Of a DNA stretch of 64,000 nucleotides, positions 8,746-17,640 are shown piece after piece; position 1 is the first letter of the stretch; each line of letters starts with the position of its first letter. Below the pieces are notes generated by a model. It was not told where the DNA came from. It searched no databases and saw only the letters and a list, made by a program, of their open reading frames with translations. Source of the DNA: CAZEJS01 sp964512645 (GTDB lineage: Bacteria; Actinomycetota; Geothermincolia; Fen-727; Anoxymicrobiaceae); assembly GCA_964512645.1 (NCBI GenBank), contig CAZEJS010000001.1:1-64000 (forward strand), in the 5' to 3' direction. Position numbers and translations under genes: made by a program.

Positions 8746-9810
8746 TCAACTCCCCTCTCGGACGTACCCGGCTATCAGGTCGCCCACTTCGTCCGTCCCC
8801 ATCCCCATCTTCCCGGCGGAGAGGCTCTTGATCCTGCCCGAGCCCAGCGCACGGACGATCGCCTCCTCCACGCGCACCGCGGCATCGTTCTCGCCCAGGA
8901 AATCGAGCATCATCTGGACGGCGGCGATGGCTGCCAGCGGGTTGATCACGTTCTTGCCGGTGTATTTTGGCGCTGACCCCCCGATCGGCTCGAACATCGA
9001 CGTACCCTCGGGGTTGATGTTGCCGCCCGCGGCTATGCCCATCCCGCCCTGTATCATCGCGCCCAGATCGGTGATGATGTCGCCGAACATGTTATCGGTA
9101 ACGATCACGTCGAACCATTCCGGGTTTTTCACCATCCACATGCAGGTGGCGTCAACGTGCGCGTAGTCGGTGGTTATGTCGGGATACTCCAGTGCCACCT
9201 CGTTGAACGTCCTCTCCCAGAGGTCGTGCGCGTAGGTCAGCACGTTCGTCTTGCCGCAGAGGGTAACCTTGCGTTCCATGTCCCTCTTCCTGCAGGCCTC
9301 GAACGCGTACCTCACGCAGCGCTCGACGCCCATCCTGGTGTTCACCGATTCCTGCACGGCCACCTCCTGGGGGGTGCCCTTGCGGGTGAAACCTCCGGAA
9401 CCTACGTACAGGCCTTCGGTGTTCTCGCGGACGACCACCATGTCTATGTCCTCGGGACCCTTGTCCTTGAGCGGGCAGTCCACCCCCGGATAGAGCTTCA
9501 CCGGCCGGAGATTCACGTACTGGTCGAGATCGAACCTCAGCCTGAGGAGTATCCCCTGCTCTAGGATGCCCGGCTTGACGTCCGGGTGCCCTATCGCCCC
9601 GAGGTAGATGGCCTTGAACCCTTTGAGCTCCTCGACGTCTTCGGGGGTTAGAGTCACCCCGGTGGCCAGCCAGCGGTCGCCGCCGTAGTCGAACGTCCTG
9701 GCCTGGTAATCGAACCCGCAGGCGTCCGCCGCCGCCTCGAGGACCTTGAGGCCCTCCCGCACGACCTCTGCCCCGGTGCCGTCCCCTGGTATTACAGCGA
9801 TCTCGTACAT
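8746..9810 (-). CDS. leuB: 3-isopropylmalate dehydrogenase
   Basis: This 354-residue beta-decarboxylating dehydrogenase oxidises 3-isopropylmalate, and probably 3-methylmalate, to the 2-oxo acid with NAD. The start is VIPGDGTGAEV, and the substrate helix GILLRLRFDLDQYVNLRP carries the hydrophobic pair typical of isopropylmalate enzymes, not the Ser-x-Asn of isocitrate dehydrogenase. DNMFGDIITD and GSAPKYTGK are the metal and NAD regions. A GGGAG site precedes the ATG. It follows leuD1 by 30 bases. Compare the second homologue at 21079-22092, which has the other loop type. Confidence 0.88.
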   Translation of the reverse strand: MYEIAVIPGDGTGAEVVREGLKVLEAAADACGFDYQARTFDYGGDRWLATGVTLTPEDVEELKGFKAIYLGAIGHPDVKPGILEQGILLRLRFDLDQYVNLRPVKLYPGVDCPLKDKGPEDIDMVVVRENTEGLYVGSGGFTRKGTPQEVAVQESVNTRMGVERCVRYAFEACRKRDMERKVTLCGKTNVLTYAHDLWERTFNEVALEYPDITTDYAHVDATCMWMVKNPEWFDVIVTDNMFGDIITDLGAMIQGGMGIAAGGNINPEGTSMFEPIGGSAPKYTGKNVINPLAAIAAVQMMLDFLGENDAAVRVEEAIVRALGSGRIKSLSAGKMGMGTDEVGDLIAGYVREGS

Positions 9811-9840
9811 CAGTCTCCCGTCCGCGCGCCCGGCGCGCTT

Positions 9841-10344
9841 TCAAGTCTGCCGGTTCACGTACTCAATGAGCCCCCCCGCGTCCATAATCCGCCGCATGAA
9901 CTCCGGGTAGGGGGCCACATCGAAGGTCAGCCCCGTGGCCAGGTCCTCTATCCTGCCGTTCGCGAGGTCGACCCTCACCCGGTCACCGTCTGAGATGGCC
10001 CCGGCGGCCTCCGGCGACTCCACCAGCGGCAGCCCCACGTTCAGGGCGTTCCGGTAGAAGATGCGGGCAAACGACTTCGCGATGACGCATGATATCCCGC
10101 CTCCCTTGATAGCCAGCGGGGCATGCTCCCGCGAGGAGCCGGAGCCGAAGTTCTCCCCGCCGACGATGACATCCCCGGGCTCGACCCTGTCCGCGAAATC
10201 CGGGTCCTCCCCGGCCATCAAGTGCCTGCCGAGGACCGCGGGGTCGTTGGACACCAGGTAGGTGGCGGGGATGATTATGTCGGTGTTCACGTGGTCGCCG
10301 AACTTGAAGGCCCTTCCCTCGAGCACCACTTCCCTGTCGCTCAT
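9841..10344 (-). CDS. leuD: 3-isopropylmalate dehydratase small subunit
   Basis: The 167-residue swivelling domain of the isomerase that interconverts 2- and 3-isopropylmalate (and citramalate to methylmalate). It shows the GDHVNTDIIIPATYL start and GGENFGSGSSREHAP. Its ATG overlaps the leuC1 stop by 4 bases, so the two subunits are translationally coupled. It is the archaeal/actinobacterial short form, about 165 residues, as opposed to the roughly 200-residue proteobacterial form. Confidence 0.9.
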   Translation of the reverse strand: MSDREVVLEGRAFKFGDHVNTDIIIPATYLVSNDPAVLGRHLMAGEDPDFADRVEPGDVIVGGENFGSGSSREHAPLAIKGGGISCVIAKSFARIFYRNALNVGLPLVESPEAAGAISDGDRVRVDLANGRIEDLATGLTFDVAPYPEFMRRIMDAGGLIEYVNRQT

Positions 10345-11597
10345 ACTATCTCTCCCGGGTCGGTGATCGTGCCGGTGAGGGCCGACGCGGCCGCCACGGC
10401 GGGGTTGGAGAGGTACACCTCGCTGGTCCTGTGTCCCATTCTGCCCACGAAGTTGCGGTTGGTCGTGGAGATCGCCTTCTCACCCGCGGCCAGCACTCCC
10501 ATGTGCCCGCCCAGGCACGGCCCGCAGGTCGGCGGCGCGATGACGGCCCCCGCTTCCAGGAACGTGCCGAGAAGCCCTTCGTCCATCGCCCGCCGGTACA
10601 CATGAGGGCTTCCCGGAATGACAATCAGCCTTACACCTGCAGCGGCTTTCTTTCCACTCAGGACTTCGGCGGCCTGGCGCAGATCTTCCATCCGCCCGTT
10701 GGTGCACGAGCCGATGACGACCTGGTCCAGCTTCACGCGCGGCGCTGCGGCCACCGGGACCGCGTTGCTGGGCAGTGACGGAAGGGCCACCTGCGGCTCC
10801 AGCGCCGCGAGATCCGTATCGATCCTGCGCGCGTAGCCGTACTCGTCGGGGACCACCGGCATCGCCTGCGCGGCTACCCCGGCTCCCTCCAGGTACTCGA
10901 GGGCGAGGCGGTCGGCCGGGAACAGCCCGTTCTTCGCGCCGGCCTCGATGGCCATGTTCGCAGCGGTCAGCCTGCCCTCGACGCTCAGGGCCCCGACCCC
11001 GTCACCGGTGAACTCCAGCGAGGCGTAAGTGGCGCCGTCCACGCCCAGCAGTCCGATGAGGTGGACGATGAGGTCCTTGCCGCCCACCCACTTCCGGGGC
11101 CTCCCGCTCAGGGCGACCTCTATCGCCTCCGGGACCTTGAGCCAGGTCCTGCCGGTGGCCATCGCCGCGGCTATGTCCGTAGAACCCATCCCCGTGGCGA
11201 AAGCCCCCAGTCCCCCGTACGTGCAGGTGTGGCTGTCGGCCCCGATTATCACCATGCCCGGGCGCACCAGGCCCTGCTCCGGGAGCAGCACGTGCTCGAT
11301 GCCGACTTCGCCCCCGTCGTAGAAGTGGCTGAGCCCCTGCTCGAGCGCGAAGCGCCTCACGAAGGCGCACTGGTCCGCCGAGGCGACGTCCCTGTTGGGG
11401 GTGAAGTGGTCGAGCACGAGAACGACCCTGTCCCTGTCGAACACCGATTCCCGCCCCAGCTTGCCGAACTCCTCTATGGCCAGCGGAGCGGTTATGTCGT
11501 TTGCGAGCACCAGGTCCACCGGGATCTCGATGAACTCCCCGGGCTTCACCGAGGCGCGGCCGGAGTGCTCCGCAAGTATTCTTCTGGTCTGACTCAT
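10341..11597 (-). CDS. leuC: 3-isopropylmalate dehydratase large subunit
   Basis: The 418-residue aconitase-superfamily subunit carries the [4Fe-4S] cluster that dehydrates and rehydrates isopropylmalate. Cluster cysteines are in VIGSCTNGRMED and TCGPCLGGHMG, the canonical LeuC pattern. DHFTPNRD and GADSHTCTYG are the other active-site segments. It pairs with leuD1 by a 4-base overlap and follows leuA by 83 bases. This pair is likely to serve both leucine and citramalate-derived isoleucine synthesis. Confidence 0.9.
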   Translation of the reverse strand: MSQTRRILAEHSGRASVKPGEFIEIPVDLVLANDITAPLAIEEFGKLGRESVFDRDRVVLVLDHFTPNRDVASADQCAFVRRFALEQGLSHFYDGGEVGIEHVLLPEQGLVRPGMVIIGADSHTCTYGGLGAFATGMGSTDIAAAMATGRTWLKVPEAIEVALSGRPRKWVGGKDLIVHLIGLLGVDGATYASLEFTGDGVGALSVEGRLTAANMAIEAGAKNGLFPADRLALEYLEGAGVAAQAMPVVPDEYGYARRIDTDLAALEPQVALPSLPSNAVPVAAAPRVKLDQVVIGSCTNGRMEDLRQAAEVLSGKKAAAGVRLIVIPGSPHVYRRAMDEGLLGTFLEAGAVIAPPTCGPCLGGHMGVLAAGEKAISTTNRNFVGRMGHRTSEVYLSNPAVAAASALTGTITDPGEIV

Positions 11598-11680
11598 CTC
11601 TTCTCCCGTTGAAACACAGAGCGCCGGCCGGGCCCTGTTCCATCTGCGAACAACGCGGGGGCGCCTCCGCCGCCGGCCGG

Positions 11681-13189
11681 TTACCTGCGCAGAACCTTGT
11701 TCACCGCGTTGAGGTAGGCGCGCGCGCTGGCCTCGACAATGTCGGTGGAGACGCCCCGTCCCACGACGCGCTCATCGCCAACATCGAGCTGGACCGTGAC
11801 GTCCCCCAGGGCGTCCAGGCCGCCGGTTATCGCCTCGACCGTGAACGCGTGAAGCCTGGCGTCGATGTGCAGCGCCTCCCTTATCGCCTTGCACACCGCG
11901 TCGACCATCCCGTCGCCGATAGCCCTCTCGGTGATGCGCTCCCCTTCGCGTTCGATGGTTATAGTGGCGCTCGGCGGCGCCTCCTGCCCGCCACTGTGGA
12001 CCTCGTAACCTGTCAGCTTCCACTGCTGCCCCTCGGTGCGTATGTATTCGAGCGCGACAGCCTCGATGTCTTCCCCGGTCAGCGAACTCTTCTTGTCGGC
12101 AAGCTCCTTGAACCTGACGAAGGCCTGGTTCAGCTCTTCTTCTCCCAGGTAGTACCCCAGCCGCTCCAGCTGCTCTTTGAGGGCGTGGCGGCCGGAGTGC
12201 TTTCCCAGCACTATGTCGCTCTCGATCAGCCCCACCGCGGCGGCGTCCATTATTTCGTAAGTGGCCCGCTCCTTGAGCACCCCGTCCTGGTGTATGCCGG
12301 ACTCGTGGGCGAAGGCGTTCCTCCCGACAATGGCCTTGTTCGGCTGAACCGGGTAACCGGTAAGCAGGCTCACCAGGCGGCTGGTGCGGCTTATCTCGGT
12401 GGAATCGATGTTGGTCCTCAAGCCCATGAGGTCGTGCCTGACCTTCAGGGTCATCACGATCTCCTCCATGCTGGCGTTCCCCGCACGCTCTCCCAGCCCG
12501 TTGACCGCGCACTCGACCTGCCTGGCGCCGGCCTTGCACGCCGCCAGCGAGTTCGCGACCGCCAGGCCGAGGTCGTTGTGGCAGTGAACGCTGATCACCA
12601 CCCCCTCGACACCCTTCACGTTCTCGCGTATCCCGCGGATCAGGGCGGCGAATTCCTCCGGTATGGCGTATCCCACGGTATCGGGGATGTTGAGCACCCC
12701 GGCGCCCTCTTCGATGGCGGCTTCCAGCACCGCGTACAGGAAGGCGGGGTCGCTCCGGGTAGCGTCCATCGGCGAGAACTCCACGTCCGGGCAGTACCCC
12801 CTCGCCCGGCGAACCGACACGCGGGCCATCTCCAGGACCTGCTCGCGCGTCTTGTGGAGCTGGTGCTCCAGGTGAATGTCGGAGGTGCTTACGAACGTGT
12901 GAATACGCGGATGAGCGGCGCCCTTGACCGCCTCCCACGCCCTGTCGATGTCATCCGGTCGCGCCCTGGCAAGCGCGCACACGGTCGACCTGTCGATCCT
13001 GGCGGCAATTCGCTCCACGGCGGTGAAATCGCCGGGACTGGTCGCCGGGAAACCCGCCTCGATGACGTCTACACCCAGGCGCTGGAGCTGCTCGGCTATC
13101 TCCAGCTTTTCCCGCACGCCCAGTCGTATCCCGGGCGACTGCTCCCCGTCTCGCAACGTGGTATCGAATATGCCGACTACGTCTTCCAT
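11681..13189 (-). CDS. leuA: 2-isopropylmalate synthase
   Basis: The 502-residue enzyme condenses 2-oxoisovalerate with acetyl-CoA at the start of leucine synthesis. It shows DTTLRDGEQSPG, HCHNDLGLAVANS, the NGLGERAGN segment, HESGIHQDG and a C-terminal leucine-binding LeuA dimer domain (about 375-500), so feedback control by leucine is expected. It lies 15 bases after serA and 83 bases before leuC1. The homologue at 6239 differs (GYGERCGN) and is the citramalate enzyme. Confidence 0.92.
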   Translation of the reverse strand: MEDVVGIFDTTLRDGEQSPGIRLGVREKLEIAEQLQRLGVDVIEAGFPATSPGDFTAVERIAARIDRSTVCALARARPDDIDRAWEAVKGAAHPRIHTFVSTSDIHLEHQLHKTREQVLEMARVSVRRARGYCPDVEFSPMDATRSDPAFLYAVLEAAIEEGAGVLNIPDTVGYAIPEEFAALIRGIRENVKGVEGVVISVHCHNDLGLAVANSLAACKAGARQVECAVNGLGERAGNASMEEIVMTLKVRHDLMGLRTNIDSTEISRTSRLVSLLTGYPVQPNKAIVGRNAFAHESGIHQDGVLKERATYEIMDAAAVGLIESDIVLGKHSGRHALKEQLERLGYYLGEEELNQAFVRFKELADKKSSLTGEDIEAVALEYIRTEGQQWKLTGYEVHSGGQEAPPSATITIEREGERITERAIGDGMVDAVCKAIREALHIDARLHAFTVEAITGGLDALGDVTVQLDVGDERVVGRGVSTDIVEASARAYLNAVNKVLRR

Positions 13190-13204
13190 CGAGAGCGTCT
13201 CCTC

Positions 13205-14803
13205 TTACAGGACCAGAAACTCCGCGGATTCTATGCCTTCCCGCGACCTCAGGTCTTGCAACACTTCCTCGCTCAGCGGGACGTCCAGGTTGAGCCCCAT
13301 GCCGGCCACACCGCCAATGGACCTGCGCCCTACCTGCAAACCGCTTATGTTTATGTCACGCTCGCCCAGCACCGTCCCGACCTCTCCGATCATCCCCGGG
13401 CGGTCCTGGTAAGTGACGAACGCCATGTACTGACTGGGTGCGATCACTATGTCGAAGTCGCGTACGTTGACGAACATCTCCTGGTTGACTCCTACCAGGG
13501 TGGCGCCGGCGGTCACCTTGGAGTCGCCCCCGCCGGCGGTCACACGTATCAAGTTCACGTAATCCAGGGACCTGTTGCTCCTGGCCTCCCTGACATTTAT
13601 GCCGCGCTCGCCGGCGATAATGGGGGCATTCACGTAAGTGACGGCGTCCATGGAAACCTTCTCGAAAAACCCCTTGAGAAACGCTACCGTCAGCAGCGAG
13701 GTCTCGTGTTCGCTTATCTCGCCGAGGACCTCGAACTCGATCTCGCTCACCGCGCCTTTTATGAGGTTCACGAACAACCTCCCGAGCTTCTCGCACAGCG
13801 GCATGTAGGGCCTGAGCGTCTCCACCACTTCCTTCTGGGGCATGGCGATGTTCACCGCCCCGCTGACGAAACCGCCGGTGAGCGCCGCGACAACCTGATC
13901 GGCGATCGCTACGCCCGCCTTGTACTGCGCCTCCCGGGTGCTCGCCCCCAGGTGCGGGGTCACGATCACCTCCGGCATGCTGCACATCGGGTTGCCCTCT
14001 TCTGGGGGCTCGCACTCGAACACGTCGATGGCCGCGCCGGCGACCTTGCCGTTCGATATCGCCCTTGCCAGCGCGTGTTCGTCTATCACCCCGCCCCGCG
14101 AGACGTTGACGAACCTGACACCCGGTTTCACGATCTCGAATTGACTGTCGGACACCAGGTGGAGCGTGTCCTTGGTCCTGGGAACGTGGAGCGTCACGAA
14201 GTCCGCTTCCCGCAGCAGCTCTTCCATCGACGGCTTCATCTCGATGCCGATCGCATTCGCCCTCTGGGTCGAGATGTACGGGTCGAAGCCGATCAGCTTC
14301 ATGCCGAAGGCGCCGGCCCGCTCCGCCACCAGCGCGCCTATTCTCCCGACACCGATGATCCCCAGCGTCTTGCCGTAAAGCTCGACACCCTGGTAGGCGG
14401 AGCGCTTCCACTCCCCCTTCTCCATCGAGGCGTTGGCGGCGGGGATGTTGCGCGCGACGGCCATTAACATCGCCATGGTGTGCTCGGCCGCGGAGATGAT
14501 GTTGCTCTCCGGAACGTTCGCCACCATGATCCCTTTCATGGTCGCGGCTTCCACATCGATGTTGTCGACGCCTATGCCCGCGCGCCCGACAACCTTGAGC
14601 CGCCTGGCCCTGCAGATCGCCTCGGCGTCGACCATGGTGCCGCTGCGCACGACGAGCCCGTCGTACTCCTCGAGCTTTTCCAGGAATTCCTCCCTGGACA
14701 TGGCGTCGTACGCGTCCACGAGGAAATGCTCTTCAAGCCTGGCCAGGCCCTCCGGAGAAATCTTCTCCGCCACGAGCACCCTGTATGGGGATTGTTCTCC
14801 CAT
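13205..14803 (-). CDS. serA: D-3-phosphoglycerate dehydrogenase
   Basis: The 532-residue long-form enzyme oxidises 3-phosphoglycerate to 3-phosphohydroxypyruvate with NAD, the first step of serine synthesis. The catalytic/NAD domain (about 1-310) shows GIIGVGRIGALV, the catalytic Arg-Glu-His set around NVSRGGVID and TPHLGAST. An intervening domain and a C-terminal ACT domain (about 455-530, RPGMIGEVGTVLGE) follow. The ACT domain suggests serine feedback. GGGAGAGG precedes the ATG. It sits between a class V aminotransferase and leuA, which links serine and branched-chain synthesis in one transcript. Confidence 0.92.
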   Translation of the reverse strand: MGEQSPYRVLVAEKISPEGLARLEEHFLVDAYDAMSREEFLEKLEEYDGLVVRSGTMVDAEAICRARRLKVVGRAGIGVDNIDVEAATMKGIMVANVPESNIISAAEHTMAMLMAVARNIPAANASMEKGEWKRSAYQGVELYGKTLGIIGVGRIGALVAERAGAFGMKLIGFDPYISTQRANAIGIEMKPSMEELLREADFVTLHVPRTKDTLHLVSDSQFEIVKPGVRFVNVSRGGVIDEHALARAISNGKVAGAAIDVFECEPPEEGNPMCSMPEVIVTPHLGASTREAQYKAGVAIADQVVAALTGGFVSGAVNIAMPQKEVVETLRPYMPLCEKLGRLFVNLIKGAVSEIEFEVLGEISEHETSLLTVAFLKGFFEKVSMDAVTYVNAPIIAGERGINVREARSNRSLDYVNLIRVTAGGGDSKVTAGATLVGVNQEMFVNVRDFDIVIAPSQYMAFVTYQDRPGMIGEVGTVLGERDINISGLQVGRRSIGGVAGMGLNLDVPLSEEVLQDLRSREGIESAEFLVL

Positions 14804-14881
14804 GACCTCTCCCGTCGGTTGATACAGGCGACCCGATTACTACGATACACGAACGGCCGCGAGCCTCAAGGCGCAGGCGGG

Positions 14882-16036
14882 CTATCCCGCGAGAACCCTG
14901 AGCGCGGCACCCACCCCCCTGCCGGGCTCCACGTCGCACCCAAGCCTGGCCAGCGTTATCTCCAGTGCGGCCACCTGGGTGACGATGTCATACTCGTCGA
15001 AGTAGCCGACGTGCCCCAGGCGGAACACCTTCCCTTTGAGCCTGCCCTGACCGCCGGCGATGAAGATGCCGAAATCGTCCCGCATCTTCCTGGTGATGTC
15101 GCCGGCGCCGATACCCTCCGGCGCCCACACCGAGGTGGTTACGAACGCCCGGCTCCTGTCTCTGGCCAGGAAGCGCAACCCCAAAGCCTCGACGGCGGCC
15201 TGCGTCGCCCGGGCGAGCTTCTCATGCCTGGCGAAGACCGCTTCCAGCCCTTCCTCGCGGATCATCGACAGGGCGGCGTCCAGCCCCTGGAGTAGCGTGA
15301 TCGCCGGCGTGTACGGCGTCTCGGGAGGAACTTTCGACTGCGACTTGCGCGCGGCCTCGAAGGAGAAGTAGTAGGAAGGGCACTTCGCGGACTCCGCCGC
15401 TTCCCAGGCCTTTCCGCTAACCGCGCAGAAAGCAAGGCCGGGGGGAGTCATCAGCGCCTTCTGGGATCCGCTGATGCACAGGTCCACCCCCCACTCGTCC
15501 GTCCTCAAGTCGACGGCGCCCAGCCCGCTGATGGCGTCCACCAGAAACAACGCGTCGGTCCCGGCCACCACGCGCCCGAACGCCTCGACGTCGTTCACCA
15601 CACCCGTGGACGTCTCGCTCTGGGTGAGCATCACGCACCTGGCGTCCGGGTTGGCTTCAAGGGCGCTCTCGAGCTGTTCCGGCCTGGCACACTCACCCCA
15701 CTCGTACTCGACGGTAACGCAATCGAGGCCGAATGCCCGGCTTATCTCGACCAGCCTCTCGCCGAACTTGCCCCCGGCGAACGCTATGACCTTGTCTCCG
15801 GGCGAGAAGCAACTGGAGATAGCCCCCTCCATTGCGCCGGTTCCGCTGGAGGTGAACAGCAGCACCTCGTTGGAGGTCTGGTAGACGTACTTCAACCCGT
15901 CCAGGACCCTGGCCAGCAGCTCGCCGAACTCGGAGGACCTGTGGTGAATCATCTTCACCTGGGAGAGCCCGACCTTGGTGGGCACGGGCGTCGGACCCGG
16001 TGTGAAGATATAATCCTTCTTCAACTCGACCTCCAT
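14882..16036 (-). CDS. Class V aminotransferase (phosphoserine or serine-glyoxylate type)
   Basis: This PLP enzyme of about 384 residues resembles the alanine/serine-glyoxylate aminotransferase branch: FTPGPTPVP near the start, TSSGTGAMEGAI, DAISGLGAVDLR, and the PLP lysine in SGSQKALMTPPG. Next to serA it most likely makes phosphoserine from phosphohydroxypyruvate, as related archaeal and clostridial enzymes do. A role with glyoxylate is the alternative. I start it at the ATG 16036; a TTG at 16063 with a GGGGAG site only 3 bases upstream is possible. No serB is visible in the window. Confidence 0.78.
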   Translation of the reverse strand: MEVELKKDYIFTPGPTPVPTKVGLSQVKMIHHRSSEFGELLARVLDGLKYVYQTSNEVLLFTSSGTGAMEGAISSCFSPGDKVIAFAGGKFGERLVEISRAFGLDCVTVEYEWGECARPEQLESALEANPDARCVMLTQSETSTGVVNDVEAFGRVVAGTDALFLVDAISGLGAVDLRTDEWGVDLCISGSQKALMTPPGLAFCAVSGKAWEAAESAKCPSYYFSFEAARKSQSKVPPETPYTPAITLLQGLDAALSMIREEGLEAVFARHEKLARATQAAVEALGLRFLARDRSRAFVTTSVWAPEGIGAGDITRKMRDDFGIFIAGGQGRLKGKVFRLGHVGYFDEYDIVTQVAALEITLARLGCDVEPGRGVGAALRVLAG

Positions 16037-16108
16037 ATGTCGCGCCGCCCCGGGAGCGTGCAACCGCTCCCCGGACCGCTTCCGCCGGCGCCGGTGAAGC
16101 GCCCGGCA

Positions 16109-17101
16109 CTACTCGTTCAGCCAGCTCATCATCGAACGCAGCTTCTTCCCCAGGGGCTCGAGCGGATGCTCCGCCTCCGCCTTTCGCATCGTCGCGAACG
16201 ACGCCCTGTTCGCCTGGTTCTCGAGCACCCACTCGGTGGCGAACCCGCCGCTCTGTATCTCCTCGAGTATCTTCTTCATCTCCCCCCGGACCTCCGGGCT
16301 GATGACCCTCGGGCCCCTGGTGAGGTCGCCGTATTCGGCGGTATCGCTCACCGCGGAGCGCATCCCGCTTATCCCGTGGCTGTATATGAGGTCAACGATC
16401 AGCTTCAGCTCGTGAAGACATTCGAAGTAGGCGACCTCGGGCTGGTACCCGGCCTCGACAAGGGTGTCGAAACCAGCCTTGATGAGCTCGGCGGTGCCTC
16501 CGCAAAGGACCACCTGTTCACCGAAGAGGTCCGTCTCCGTCTCTTCCTTGAACGTGGTCTCGAGGACGCCGGCCCTCGCGGCGCCGATCCCCGCGGCGTA
16601 CGCCAGCCCCCTCTGCAGCGCCTTGCCGGTGTAGTCACGCTCGATGGCGATCAGCGCCGGGACCCCGCCGCCCTCGAGGAACACCTGCCGGACCATGCGG
16701 CCCGGGCCTTTCGGCGCCACCATGATGACGTCCACGTCATCGGGCGGGATTATCTGGTTGAAGTGGATGTTGAACCCGTGGGCGAAGAACAGGGCGTTTC
16801 CTTCCTTCAGGCCGGGCTTAATGCACTCCTCGTAAACGGCCGCCTGCCTGTCGTCCGGGATAAGGACCATGATAACGTCGGCTGCCGCGGCTGCTTCGGA
16901 GGGCGTGGCCACGGCCAGGCCGGCCTCCCCGGCCGTCCCTGCCGACGAGCTGCCCTCGCGGAGCCCAACCACCACGTCCATCCCGCTGTCCTTGAGGTTC
17001 AAGGCGTGGGCGTGGCCCTGGCTGCCGTATCCGATGACCGCTATCTTCCGGCCCTCGAGGATGCCTTTGTCCGCGTCTTTCTCGTAGTACATCGTCGCCA
17101 T
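16109..17101 (-). CDS. ilvC: Ketol-acid reductoisomerase
   Basis: The 330-residue class I enzyme isomerises and reduces acetolactate and acetohydroxybutyrate to the dihydroxy acids. It has the Rossmann motif GYGSQGHAHALNLKDSG, the APKGPG segment and the metal-binding D/E residues of DLFGEQVVLCGG and the C-terminal knotted domain. Length is normal. The cofactor loop after the second strand reads VGLREGSSS, the NADPH-type Arg/Ser pattern. It lies 63 bases after ilvN. Confidence 0.93.
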   Translation of the reverse strand: MATMYYEKDADKGILEGRKIAVIGYGSQGHAHALNLKDSGMDVVVGLREGSSSAGTAGEAGLAVATPSEAAAAADVIMVLIPDDRQAAVYEECIKPGLKEGNALFFAHGFNIHFNQIIPPDDVDVIMVAPKGPGRMVRQVFLEGGGVPALIAIERDYTGKALQRGLAYAAGIGAARAGVLETTFKEETETDLFGEQVVLCGGTAELIKAGFDTLVEAGYQPEVAYFECLHELKLIVDLIYSHGISGMRSAVSDTAEYGDLTRGPRVISPEVRGEMKKILEEIQSGGFATEWVLENQANRASFATMRKAEAEHPLEPLGKKLRSMMSWLNE

Positions 17102-17164
17102 TTCAGACCTCCAGTCTGCCTCGGTCCCCGCCTCGATGCGGCCGCGCGGGCCACGGGTCCTCCG

Positions 17165-17638
17165 TTAACCGCGCGGCAGCGCTATCATGCCCGTCCGCAC
17201 TACCTCCACGACGCCGTAGGGGCGCATCAGCTCCTCGAAGGCCCTCAGCTTCGAGGCCGGACCGGTGACCTCGACGCTCAGAGTCCCTTTTCCGACGTCC
17301 ACGATCTTCCCCCTGAAGATCTCCACTATTCCGGCGACGTCCGCCCTGTTCGAGGGCTCGGCCTTGACCTTGACCAGCACCAGCTCACGCTGGACGCTGT
17401 TCTCGTCAGGGAGGTCGATCACCTTGATCACGTTGATGAGCTTGTTGAGCTGCTTGTAGACCTGCTCAAGCGAGTGTTCCTCGACGTCCACTACCACGGT
17501 CATGCGGCTAATCTCCGGCTTGTCTGTCACCCCGACCGCCAGGCTGTCGATGTTGAATCCCCTGCGCGAAAACAGCCCCGCCACCCTCGCCAGGACGCCG
17601 GGCTTGTTCTCCACCAGAACCGAAAGGGTATGCTTCAC
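17165..17638 (-). CDS. ilvN: Acetolactate synthase small (regulatory) subunit
   Basis: The 157-residue subunit has an N-terminal ACT domain (ENKPGVLARVAGLFSRRGFN, about 8-75) and a C-terminal AHAS regulatory domain. It binds the large subunit and confers valine feedback inhibition. The GTG at 17638 is the start: a GGGGG site lies 7 bases upstream inside the end of ilvB, and only 2 bases separate the genes. Confidence 0.92.
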   Translation of the reverse strand: MKHTLSVLVENKPGVLARVAGLFSRRGFNIDSLAVGVTDKPEISRMTVVVDVEEHSLEQVYKQLNKLINVIKVIDLPDENSVQRELVLVKVKAEPSNRADVAGIVEIFRGKIVDVGKGTLSVEVTGPASKLRAFEELMRPYGVVEVVRTGMIALPRG

Positions 17639-17640
17639 CG

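Noticed and set aside
11609..14467. 952-residue plus-strand ORF
   Set aside because: It is antisense to leuA and serA, has no recognisable domain and is a typical high-GC shadow. The same applies to the long ORFs at 44741-47815, 53337-56426 and 17860-19419.
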